The notes under the pieces are model-generated. The model made no database searches, had not been told where the DNA came from, and saw only the letters and a program-made list of their open reading frames with translations. Shown here piece by piece: positions 14,452 to 21,933 of a DNA stretch of 29,474 nucleotides (its first letter is position 1; each line of letters starts with the position of its first letter). Position numbers and translations under genes: made by a program. Source of the stretch: BRHc4a sp049325055 (GTDB lineage Bacteria > Bacillota > Desulfotomaculia > Desulfotomaculales > Desulfocucumaceae); contig JBMOPB010000109.1 in assembly GCA_049325055.1 (NCBI GenBank), positions 1 through 29,474 on the forward strand, given 5' to 3'.

Positions 14452-16101
14452 TTATTTGTAAAAATCCTTATAATTCTCCCTTAGGTTCCTTTTAAGTATC
14501 TTGCCGCTGGGGGTCTTGGGAAGCCCTTCCAGAAAAATAACACCTTTAGGCACCTTAAATGGGGCCAGCTCACTCTTGCACAGGCTGATTATCTCTTCAG
14601 CGGTTATATCTTGGCCCGGTTTGGGTACAATGAGAGCCGTGACGCCCTCAATCCATTTCTCATGGGGAAGTCCGACCACCGCCACCTCTGAAACCCTCGG
14701 GTCCTTGTAAATAACTTCCTCCACTTCACGGCTGGCAACATTTTCACCCCCGGTTTTGACCATATCCTTTTTCCTGTCGGCCACGGTTATGAAATTATCC
14801 CGGTCCAGTATCCCTATGTCGCCGCTGTGGAACCAGCCGTGAGCAAGGGCAGACTCCGTTTTTTCCGGATCCTTGTAATAGAGAAGCATGGCGTGCGGTC
14901 CCCTCCCGCATATTTCCCCGGGTATACCCGGTACTGATACCGGGTTGTGGTCATCGTCCTCTATCCTGGTCTCCATGTTAAGCCCGGCCATCCCGGCTGA
15001 TCCCGGCTTGGACAGCTGGAATTGGGGCTTGAGCATGGTGTGGTAGGGGCTGAGTTCGGTCTGGCCGTAATAGTTGTAAAAGCTGCCGCAACCAGGCATT
15101 CTGCGCTGAAGCTCTTTTAATACCTCCACCGGCATGATGGAGGCGCCGTAATATCCTTTTTTTATTGAGGTAAGGTCGTATTTCTCGAAATGGGGGTGCC
15201 TTAAGAGGCTGATCCAGACCGTGGGCGGTGCAAAAAGCATGGTAACATTGTATTTCTGCACATTTTCCATGATAGATACGGGGTCGGCCTGGAACAACAG
15301 TATATTTGTACTCCCCACCCACAGGCACGGGGTCAGGAAAACGTCCCGCTGGGCGCAGTGAAAAAGTGGAAGGGCGTTTATGTTGACGTCATCAGGGGTA
15401 TACTGCCCATCCACAATACAGCTCATGTACTGGGCCATCAGTGACTGGTTGTTTAAAACCACCCCCTTGGGCAGGCTCTCGGTACCACTGGTATACGTCA
15501 TTTGCACCGGGTCCTCGATATGAAGTTCCACGTCAGGCTCTGAATCCGGGAATTGCTTATACCAGCCGTTAAAATCCAAAAATCTCTGCGGAGCGGGGCT
15601 TCCATTACCCTGGTTGGACCAGATCAGGGTTTTTACTCCGGGCATGTCATCGAGAACATCCTTTACCAGGTCGAAAAGAGAGTCCTCCACTACAAAAACT
15701 TTTGCCTCCGAATGGTTTATACAATAGCTGATGTCCTTCCCCCTCAGCAAGTAATTTATCGCCAGGTAAATCCCCCCGGCTTTTGCCGTGCCAAGCCAGG
15801 TTATTACATGATGAACCGTGTTATGTGCCAGAATGGCAACCCGGTCGTATTTTTTGAGCCCCAGTGAGATAAGGGCATTGGCGAACCTGTTGCATTCACT
15901 TTCAAGCTGGCTATATGTAAGAGTCATATCTTTATAGATTATCGCCTTTTTGTCCGGGTAGCGGTAAGCGCTCCTTCTGGTTATATCGGCAATGACCCAG
16001 CGCGTTGTTTTGTTATACCTTTTACGAAGGAAACTTATGCTTTCACTGCTAATCACGTTGTAGAGAGCTTTTTCATCCTCAGTTAAGGGCTTGATCATCA
16101 A
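14452..16101 (-). CDS. Acyl-CoA ligase (FadD/FACL type)
   Basis: 549-residue AMP-dependent ligase that forms acyl-CoA from a carboxylic acid, ATP and CoA. Visible motifs are the P-loop MTYTSGTESLPKGVV, FYNYYGQTELSPYHTM, WFHSGDIGILDRDNFITVADRKKDMVKTGGENV, and the C-terminal catalytic Lys in TPSGKILKRNLRENY. It is the standard FACL layout, different from the EntE-like ligase at 2569. Two adjacent ATG codons (16101 and 16098) follow GGGGGG. It appears to be a single-gene unit with no pathway neighbours. Fatty or aromatic acid cannot be told apart by eye. Confidence 0.93.
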   Translation of the reverse strand: MMIKPLTEDEKALYNVISSESISFLRKRYNKTTRWVIADITRRSAYRYPDKKAIIYKDMTLTYSQLESECNRFANALISLGLKKYDRVAILAHNTVHHVITWLGTAKAGGIYLAINYLLRGKDISYCINHSEAKVFVVEDSLFDLVKDVLDDMPGVKTLIWSNQGNGSPAPQRFLDFNGWYKQFPDSEPDVELHIEDPVQMTYTSGTESLPKGVVLNNQSLMAQYMSCIVDGQYTPDDVNINALPLFHCAQRDVFLTPCLWVGSTNILLFQADPVSIMENVQKYNVTMLFAPPTVWISLLRHPHFEKYDLTSIKKGYYGASIMPVEVLKELQRRMPGCGSFYNYYGQTELSPYHTMLKPQFQLSKPGSAGMAGLNMETRIEDDDHNPVSVPGIPGEICGRGPHAMLLYYKDPEKTESALAHGWFHSGDIGILDRDNFITVADRKKDMVKTGGENVASREVEEVIYKDPRVSEVAVVGLPHEKWIEGVTALIVPKPGQDITAEEIISLCKSELAPFKVPKGVIFLEGLPKTPSGKILKRNLRENYKDFYK

Positions 16102-16178
16102 TTCAGTCCCCCCTGTTCTTTTTGTTTCTTAAATCTAAATTCGTCATATGGCCGCTATTTCCCTCCATAATATACCAA

Positions 16179-16207
16179 TAAAAAGAGCCCTGCCTCTCAT
16201 CAGGGCT
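16179..16207 (-). terminator. Terminator after the DUF2512 gene
   Basis: On the minus strand AGCCCTG, eight bases, CAGGGCT, then CTTTTTATT. It lies about 30 bases past the DUF2512 stop and before the ligase gene, which therefore needs its own promoter. Confidence 0.8.
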
Positions 16208-16235
16208 TTTGTGTTCTGAATAAAAAATTTAACCG

Positions 16236-16589
16236 TTATGGTCTGACTTCCTCGGATCTCATCAGGTACCTGTGGAAAAGATATTCTCCCAACGCAATTA
16301 AAACTACGAATAGAAGCAACGCCGCAGAACTTATCTTGAACGGAGGGATGAAGAAATTAACAAAATACACCACCAGGCCGGCCATTACACCATTTGCCAC
16401 CGAAGTCACAACATTGCCGAATTTTGGCAAAACATAAAAATCACCCAACAGGTAATTTAGAGTGGCCACCGTTATGCTTACTGCAAAAACCCAACCCCAT
16501 GGATTCCGGTCAACAAGGTTGAATGAAATTATCCCTAGGAAAAAGGTTATTGCATATTTAATTAAAAGTACAGCCGCCGCTTTGCTCAC
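16236..16589 (-). CDS. DUF2512 family membrane protein (YndM-like)
   Basis: 117-residue protein with four hydrophobic helices, matching DUF2512/YndM of spore-forming Firmicutes: ALLIKYAITFFLGIISF near the start, ITVATLNYLLGDFYVLPKFGN, and LGEYLFHRYLM at the end. The longest frame starts at 16688, but GTG 16589 is preferred because GGAGG stands eight bases in front and the family begins here. Function is unknown; B. subtilis yndM has no settled role that I can cite. It follows rarD by about 105 bases on the same strand. Confidence 0.8.
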   Translation of the reverse strand: MSKAAAVLLIKYAITFFLGIISFNLVDRNPWGWVFAVSITVATLNYLLGDFYVLPKFGNVVTSVANGVMAGLVVYFVNFFIPPFKISSAALLLFVVLIALGEYLFHRYLMRSEEVRP

Positions 16590-16693
16590 CTTATCCACCT
16601 CCGGTTTTATGGTTTCCCTTTGAGAGTTTTTTAAACAGGCAAAAATAAAAGGCCCCGCCGTGCAGCGAAAGCCCTTATTAATCCACAATTTAA

Positions 16694-17644
16694 TTACATC
16701 CCTTTGTCTTTAAAAGCTGTTTTTTTAAAGAGCATAGATTCCAGTTGCATAAATGCTCCGGTTCTTGATAGAGAGAAAACAGTTAAGGCCAGCCAGATAA
16801 AGACAAAGGATACACGGTGAGCGGCGGTAAACGGCTCATGATAAAGAAAGACACCTAAAATAAGCGCAATAGTCGGGGCAATATATTGCAAAAACCCGAT
16901 TATTGATAACGGAAGGCGTTTTGCCCCGCCTGAAAACAATATAAGCGGTACGGCTGTTACGATGCCGCCCCCAATCAAAAGCCCTGATAAGACGGGGGAA
17001 TCAAAACCAAAAGACCCGTAACCGCTCTTATGTATATAGCCAATGTATATCAATGCAAATGGGGAGATTATAAGTGTCTCCAAAGTGATTCCAGCTATTG
17101 CGCCAAGATTAATCGTTTTTTTAAGCAACCCGTAAAAGCCGAAGCTAACAGCTAATGTCAGAGCGATCCAGGGAAAGCTTCCATAATAAACCGTCATGTT
17201 AACCACGCCGATCATAGCAAGGAAAAAAGAAACCATTTGCCAGAAAGAGAGCTTTTCTTTTAAAACAGCAATTCCCAGCAGAACATTTACGAGGGGGTTG
17301 ATGTAATACCCCAGGCTCGTTTCAATAATATGATTATTGTTCACAGCCCAAATATAAGTCAGCCAGTTGATACTTATAAAAATAGAAGACATTACCAGGG
17401 CCAGAAGTTGTTTCGGACTGGAAACGATTTCACGGGTTTCACTTAAAAATGGTTTTAGTATTCCCGCCACAAATAATACACACGCCAAAAATATAAAAGA
17501 CCAAACTACCCGGTGCGCCAAAATTTCTGAGGATGAGACGGGATAGACAAATTTCCAGTAGATTGGCAAAATCCCCCACAGTATATATGCGCTGGCTGCA
17601 GATACTATTCCGACAGTCTGTTCGTTTGATTGATCAAATTTCAT
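16694..17644 (-). CDS. rarD: RarD-type EamA transporter
   Basis: 316-residue drug/metabolite transporter of the RarD subfamily with ten helices. Family signatures are AYILWGILPIYWKFVYPVSSSEILAHRVVWSF at the N-terminus, NWLTYIWAVNNNHIIETSLGYYINPLVNVLLGIAVLKEKLSFWQ, and GFLQYIAPTIALILGVFLYHEPF near the end. RarD members are named for chloramphenicol sensitivity in E. coli; the natural substrate is not certain. ATG 17644 has GGGGT seven bases before; a TTG 15 bases upstream is a less likely start. Standalone gene. Confidence 0.92.
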   Translation of the reverse strand: MKFDQSNEQTVGIVSAASAYILWGILPIYWKFVYPVSSSEILAHRVVWSFIFLACVLFVAGILKPFLSETREIVSSPKQLLALVMSSIFISINWLTYIWAVNNNHIIETSLGYYINPLVNVLLGIAVLKEKLSFWQMVSFFLAMIGVVNMTVYYGSFPWIALTLAVSFGFYGLLKKTINLGAIAGITLETLIISPFALIYIGYIHKSGYGSFGFDSPVLSGLLIGGGIVTAVPLILFSGGAKRLPLSIIGFLQYIAPTIALILGVFLYHEPFTAAHRVSFVFIWLALTVFSLSRTGAFMQLESMLFKKTAFKDKGM

Positions 17645-17747
17645 ACTGTTACCCCGCAAAAATCAATAAATCTAATTCTAGCTCATTGACCGGAAATTGC
17701 AATAGTGGTTGAAAAAAATAGCCAATCATTTGTGTAGCGGACTGCCT

Positions 17748-17781
17748 AAAAAATAGAGAACCCTTAAATTAATGGGTTCTC
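17748..17781 (-). terminator. Terminator at the end of the large minus-strand cluster
   Basis: On the minus strand GAGAACCC, ten A+T bases, GGGTTCTC, then TATTTTTTAGG. It lies about 140 bases past the pxpA-like stop, so it ends the long 29474-17919 transcript series and isolates rarD. Confidence 0.75.
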
Positions 17782-17947
17782 CGTTGATAAGGGAAGGGAA
17801 TCTTTTATGACTGGATCAACAGGCATCAGAAGAACGGCGGGCTTTTCTCCATTCAACAATAGACGGCCCCACACGGCAATGAGGAAATACTCAGGAGTCC
17901 CGAAACTTTTGGGAATCCTTAACACAAGAAATCACTTAAAGGCCTGA
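17768..17947 (+). other. Short open stretch, possible transposase remnant
   Basis: The frame is open from 17768 to about 17947 with an ATG at 17807 behind AAGGGAAGGG. It contains SPFNNRRPHTAMRKYSGVPKL, which resembles the conserved C-terminal tail of IS3/IS481-type transposases (YNxxRPHxALGxxTP). No other part of a transposase, no inverted repeats and no target duplication are seen, so at most this is a small decayed fragment. Its 3' part overlaps the end of the pxpA-like gene on the other strand. Confidence 0.2.
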
Positions 17948-18692
17948 CTTTTATACCTGCGTTTTCCAGCCTGGCACGGATTGTTTTAACCAGGTCAAGC
18001 CCGGTTGTTCCGTAATGAAAACCAAGGGTATGCACTCTTTTCAGATTGACATGGGTATTTTCAGCAGTCCTGATTCTTCTGTTGAAAATTACCTCTTCCG
18101 CCTGTTCCATAATAAGACGCGGATCTTTTACGATTCCCCCCGCTTCCCTGACGGGAATCAGGTTTCCCGCCGCATTATAACCCCGATCTATCAAAACCTC
18201 GCCCGCCACGGAAAGCCCCCGTTCCAAACCAGCCTTTTCAAGCTGTGAACCAGCAAAAGCAACCAGTATTAATTTGTTGTTATAGGAGGATATACTGTCA
18301 GCAAGCATGGCTGCCAGTACTTCATCGTTTGAGAACATCCTCGCCAGAGCTCCGTGGAATTTTACATGCCGCAGCGTAACTCCGGCTATTCTGCAAAAGG
18401 AATCCAGCGCCCCGATCTGGTAGGTGACGAGATCACAAATCTCAGGCGCCGGTATGTTCATAAACCTCCGCCCGAAGCCCATCAGGTCCGGAAGTCCGGG
18501 GTGGGCTCCCACGGCAATATTCTTATTCCTGGCCATGATGACGGTTTTACGCATGGTTACCGGATCGCCTGCATGAAACCCGCAGGCTATGTTGGCAGAG
18601 GTTATTAAATCCATAACTTCTTCGTCATATCCGTACCTGTAAACCCCAAAGCTTTCTCCCACATCGCAACCGATGTCTATAAACTCCTGCAC
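17919..18692 (-). CDS. LamB/YcsF (5-oxoprolinase subunit A-like), orphan
   Basis: 257-residue member of the LamB/YcsF family, whose PxpA members act with PxpB and PxpC in ATP-dependent cleavage of 5-oxoproline. The core is present: IDIGCDVGESFG (normally DLNCDxGE), TSANIACGFHAGDPVTM, GAHPGLPDLMGFGRR. The next family motif, usually KPHGALYN, reads KFHGALARM at residues 111-119. No pxpB/C (biotin-dependent-carboxylase-like) genes are nearby. GTG 18692 follows AAAGGGG. It is the last gene of the cluster, 27 bases after the MFS stop. The lost Pro and Asn and missing partners suggest a different lactam or cyclic amide, or a non-canonical use; this is inference. Confidence 0.88.
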   Translation of the reverse strand: MQEFIDIGCDVGESFGVYRYGYDEEVMDLITSANIACGFHAGDPVTMRKTVIMARNKNIAVGAHPGLPDLMGFGRRFMNIPAPEICDLVTYQIGALDSFCRIAGVTLRHVKFHGALARMFSNDEVLAAMLADSISSYNNKLILVAFAGSQLEKAGLERGLSVAGEVLIDRGYNAAGNLIPVREAGGIVKDPRLIMEQAEEVIFNRRIRTAENTHVNLKRVHTLGFHYGTTGLDLVKTIRARLENAGIKVRPLSDFLC

Positions 18693-18719
18693 AGCAATAC
18701 CCCTTTACTGAGTATGTAG

Positions 18720-19922
18720 CTAAACCGCGCTCCGGGCCGTCCGCCGGCTTCTGAAAACAATCCATAAAACCAGTGTGATCAGCCAAGACATGGTTATGCT
18801 AAAAATGCCGGCAGCCGTGAAGCCCCAGCGGTCTGCAATGAATCCCAAAACAAGAGGGCCCAGGGCCAGGCCGCCATCGGCTATAAACCTATTCAGCGCT
18901 GTCATCCAGCCAATTTTTGCCGGGGGAGTGAGATCTCCCAGCAGGGTGAGGGGGAGATTGTTGCCCATCCTGCCAATTGCGAATATGATCACGGCCAGCA
19001 AGAACATCCAGTAATTAACGGCAAAGTACATGGCTATAATACCAACCCCGGCGGTGGCCATGCACGGAACCAGAACCGTAACCCTGCCTAACCTGTCGGA
19101 AAGTATCCCTCCCGCCATGCTGATCAGAAACCTCATAAACACTCCAAGGGTGATTATAACCCCCAGTAGGTCGGGCGGGAGCCCCAACACAAGGCTTCCG
19201 TAAAGGGGTATTATGGTGTTGTTAAACCCTTCCAGAGCAAAAAGCATTATAAATGTTACCAGGTTCACAGTAATTATGGCCTTGGTATCCCCCCCTGCCC
19301 GGCCTTCCGTACCGATCCCGCTTACTGCCTGTTTTTGGGGAAGTTCCCCTTCTTTCCGGCGTCCGCCCTCCGGACGTTGGAATAGTGGTGTCAGTATTAC
19401 CGAGGCCAATGCCGCCAGGGCCGTAAGGGCACAGAAGATAAAAGTGGCCCGCCACCCCCAGGCAGCTCCTATCATCCCCCCCACAGCCGGGCCAATCCCT
19501 ATTCCCCCAAGAAAGAAACCCTGGAACAGCCCCAGTATTTTTCCCCGGTTGCTGTAGTCACTGTGCCTGTTCAGGTGGGTCAAAACCACCACATTTACTG
19601 TGGCCGATCCAATGCCGGCGATAAACCTGCCCAGCACCAGCATTGAATACCCGCCGGCAAAGGCGGAACAAAGGGATCCGATCGACACAAGTATTACCCC
19701 CAGGGCTGTCCCTTTAATGGAATGAAACCTCTGGGCAATCACGCCTCCGGGGAGGTCGAAAATGAGCCTGGCCAGCCCGAAGGTGGCCATGACCAGGCCA
19801 GCCGCTGTCATACTTATATCAAAATGGGCCTTAAGGTCCGGCAGTACCGGACCTATCACCCCCAGCCCTATCTGTACGAAAAAGACTGCCAGAAAGTAGT
19901 TGAGGTAGCGTATTACATCCAT
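18720..19922 (-). CDS. MFS transporter
   Basis: 400-residue major facilitator with 12 helices and a central loop of about 35 residues (RPEGGRRKEGELPQKQAVSG). Motif A-like segments are GVIAQRFHSIKG after helix 2 and GILSDRLGRVTVL after helix 8; GRFIAGIGSATVNV is typical of helix 4. ATG 19922 lies only six bases after a hairpin whose strand holds the only visible Shine-Dalgarno-like GGGG. It lies between the Zn dehydrogenase and the pxpA-like gene. It could import or export the pathway's substrate or product; nothing in the sequence decides. Confidence 0.9.
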   Translation of the reverse strand: MDVIRYLNYFLAVFFVQIGLGVIGPVLPDLKAHFDISMTAAGLVMATFGLARLIFDLPGGVIAQRFHSIKGTALGVILVSIGSLCSAFAGGYSMLVLGRFIAGIGSATVNVVVLTHLNRHSDYSNRGKILGLFQGFFLGGIGIGPAVGGMIGAAWGWRATFIFCALTALAALASVILTPLFQRPEGGRRKEGELPQKQAVSGIGTEGRAGGDTKAIITVNLVTFIMLFALEGFNNTIIPLYGSLVLGLPPDLLGVIITLGVFMRFLISMAGGILSDRLGRVTVLVPCMATAGVGIIAMYFAVNYWMFLLAVIIFAIGRMGNNLPLTLLGDLTPPAKIGWMTALNRFIADGGLALGPLVLGFIADRWGFTAAGIFSITMSWLITLVLWIVFRSRRTARSAV

Positions 19923-19924
19923 CT

Positions 19925-19941
19925 AAAAAAGCCCCGGCTTT
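19925..19941 (-). terminator. Short hairpin with U run before the MFS gene
   Basis: On the minus strand AAAGCC GG GGCTTT is followed by a T run that leads straight into the MFS start codon. It can act as a weak terminator after the dehydrogenase gene or hide the MFS ribosome site (GGGG within the hairpin). Confidence 0.5.
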
Positions 19942-19968
19942 CTACGGTACTGCAGCCCTCAGCCAACC

Positions 19969-20994
19969 TTATGGCCACAGTACTATTTTCAGCCCCTCTT
20001 TACGGTCCATCTTGCCGAAGCCGATCTCCCACTCAGACAGAGGGAGGGTGTCCGATATCACGGCCTCGGTATTGACCAGTTGACGGGCCAGGAAGTTCAA
20101 AGCCCTCTGCTTGGCTGTGAAGGTGGTCCCAACACTTCCCACCATCATCAGCCCTTTATTCACCACCAAGTCGGTGTTGAAGTTTACAATCTTTCCTGTT
20201 AGACCGATCTGAACAAACTTTCCGCACTTGCGGAGTAGCTGTAGGCCCAGCTCCATAGCGGCGGCCGCTCCCGAGCACTCCACTGCCACGTCCGCGCCAT
20301 ACCCTCCAGTCAGGCTGTCTACAATTTTGGCCACATCTTCTTTCTGGATATTTACCGTAACATCCACTCCCATTGCTTTGGCCAGTTCCAGGCGGTTTTT
20401 ATCGGCTTCCAGGCCGCAAACCACCACTATGGCGCCCAGAGCCCTGGCAACCTGAGCGGACAGAAGTCCCATCGGCCCAGGTCCCATTATTACCACCACG
20501 TCCCCGGAAGCCACTGCGGCCCTTTCATAAAGGGCGTGAGTTACTGTGAACAGCGGCTCTGTAACAGCCCCGGCGGCAAAGCTGACGTTGTCGGGCAAAA
20601 TTGTCAGCCTTTCTTCCCTGGTCACGTAATATTTCGCAAAGCCCCCATTTCCATGGCGTCCCACCATTTTACGTTCTACGCAGTACCGTGGGTATCCGCT
20701 CATGCAAAACCGGCAGTGACCGCAGAGGTGGGCATGGGTTTCCGATGTAACTCTGTTCCCCTTCTTAACCGATTTAACGCCGTCCCCCAGTTCCACCACG
20801 GTTCCGCTTAGCTCGTGCCCCAGGATAACCGGGGGGCTGCAGTCAATGGTTCCATGGTATATATGCATATCAGTGCCGCAAATACCGCAGGCATTTATCT
20901 CAATCAAAACCTCTCCGGGGCCGGGAGAAGGCTCGGGCATTTCTTTCAACTCAACATTCCCGGGGCCGATCCCGGTTTTTACCAGTGCCAGCAC
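19969..20994 (-). CDS. Zn-dependent medium-chain alcohol dehydrogenase
   Basis: 341-residue MDR-family dehydrogenase of the threonine/sorbitol dehydrogenase branch, oxidising a secondary alcohol with NAD(P). Catalytic zinc residues are Cys36 (ACGICGTDMHIYHG), His60 and Glu61 (GHELSG). The structural zinc site is complete, with cysteines 91, 94, 97 and 105 (LCGHCRFCMSGYPRYC). The Rossmann fold has MGPGPMGLLSAQVARALGA. GTG 20994 has AAGGCGGTGG before it. It lies 61 bases after the racemase-fold gene, separated by a strong hairpin. It probably oxidises a hydroxy-acid intermediate of the cluster's pathway (inference). Confidence 0.93.
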   Translation of the reverse strand: MLALVKTGIGPGNVELKEMPEPSPGPGEVLIEINACGICGTDMHIYHGTIDCSPPVILGHELSGTVVELGDGVKSVKKGNRVTSETHAHLCGHCRFCMSGYPRYCVERKMVGRHGNGGFAKYYVTREERLTILPDNVSFAAGAVTEPLFTVTHALYERAAVASGDVVVIMGPGPMGLLSAQVARALGAIVVVCGLEADKNRLELAKAMGVDVTVNIQKEDVAKIVDSLTGGYGADVAVECSGAAAAMELGLQLLRKCGKFVQIGLTGKIVNFNTDLVVNKGLMMVGSVGTTFTAKQRALNFLARQLVNTEAVISDTLPLSEWEIGFGKMDRKEGLKIVLWP

Positions 20995-21014
20995 TTAACC
21001 ACCGCCTTTTTGTT

Positions 21015-21039
21015 AAGGGGCGGGGGAAGCCCGCCCCTT
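21015..21039 (-). other. GC-rich stem-loop before the dehydrogenase gene
   Basis: AAGGGGCGGG and CCCGCCCCTT form a perfect 10-bp stem around five bases. On the minus strand no U run follows (AACAAAAAGG instead), so it is more likely an mRNA stability or processing element than a terminator. Confidence 0.5.
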
Positions 21040-21055
21040 TAATTCAGCCATAAAC

Positions 21056-21820
21056 CTATCTGGGAAGAACCAAGTCCATGTCTCTGGGCTCAATTGACGG
21101 GAAAATAATGGGGCTGTGACGCAGTTTGGTGCGCACCATGAATTTGGCAAACATTACGGCGCTGCCCATGGGGAATATGATGGGAACATCGTAGTTCTTT
21201 CTTTCCTTGAGTCTCTTGCGTATTTCTGGGATCATCCAGGACAGAGAGGTGCACCCGAATATAAGGGTGTCGGCGCCGTCTATTTCAATGGCCCTCACAC
21301 ACTGGGTGTAAATTTTCTCATAGTGCTCTTCAGGGTTGGTCTTGAACTGAACCTTTGGAACCGGAGTTTCGATGGAGCGGATTGAGGCCAGTTTGTGCTC
21401 CAGCCCGTAAACCCGGGCATTCTCTCGGATATGGAAAACCATTGCCTCCAGTGTGTCAATGATGGAAAATTTGTTGCAGATGAGCGAGGCCATGTGCATA
21501 GCCGACTGCCCGCAGCCCAGCACCGGGATTGGGGATACCTCGCGGGCGGGAAGAAGCACCGGGTCCATAAATCCCTGTATCACTATGGCATCGTATTTTC
21601 CGCTGTTACCCGCTTCCTTCACCCTCTCCATTATGCCCCAGGCCACCTGCACAAAGTGTTCCCTGTTTTCAACAATAGGACCCTCCGGCCCGGGATCATA
21701 GTCCCACACCACGTCGTCCAGCAGCCCCAACTCCTCCATCCAGTTAATCAGGGAATAGGAGTACTCAGTTGATTTTGTGTGGCGGGATGTGCGAATGAAG
21801 TGAATCCTGATTTTGTCCAT
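21056..21820 (-). CDS. Asp/Glu/hydantoin racemase-fold protein with one catalytic Cys
   Basis: 254-residue cytoplasmic protein of the Asp/Glu/hydantoin racemase superfamily. The first half reads YDAIVIQGFMDPVLLPAREVSPIPVLGCGQSAMHMAS, where hydantoin racemases have ACFDDP; the first catalytic Cys is Gly83 here. The second catalytic Cys is kept as Cys190 in LIFGCTSLSW. Two-Cys members racemise; arylmalonate decarboxylase of the same fold has exactly a Gly/Cys pair (Gly74/Cys188 in the Bordetella enzyme). So a decarboxylase or an isomerase other than a two-base racemase is plausible. ATG 21820 follows GAGG. It lies between the second TctC and the dehydrogenase. Family certain, activity not. Confidence 0.87.
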   Translation of the reverse strand: MDKIRIHFIRTSRHTKSTEYSYSLINWMEELGLLDDVVWDYDPGPEGPIVENREHFVQVAWGIMERVKEAGNSGKYDAIVIQGFMDPVLLPAREVSPIPVLGCGQSAMHMASLICNKFSIIDTLEAMVFHIRENARVYGLEHKLASIRSIETPVPKVQFKTNPEEHYEKIYTQCVRAIEIDGADTLIFGCTSLSWMIPEIRKRLKERKNYDVPIIFPMGSAVMFAKFMVRTKLRHSPIIFPSIEPRDMDLVLPR

Positions 21821-21858
21821 TAATTTGCCTCCTCACCAGATGCTTTTTTATTTTTCCG

Positions 21859-21882
21859 GGCACCCGTATGTACGGGTGCCCT
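21859..21882 (-). other. Strong stem-loop behind the first-listed tctC
   Basis: GGGCACCCGTA and TACGGGTGCCC are perfect 11-bp arms with a 2-base centre. On the minus strand it is followed by GGAAAAAT, not U, so it is not a normal terminator. Hairpins at this place after binding-protein genes commonly protect the upstream mRNA and raise binding-protein output over downstream genes. Confidence 0.6.
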
Positions 21883-21933
21883 TATTCATGCCCCACAGGT
21901 AAAAAACTACAATTCAACCATATCTTTTTTCAG

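Noticed and set aside
16590..16688. 33-residue N-terminal extension of the DUF2512 frame
   Set aside because: It lacks a ribosome site and includes a low-quality leader; GTG 16589 has GGAGG at eight bases.
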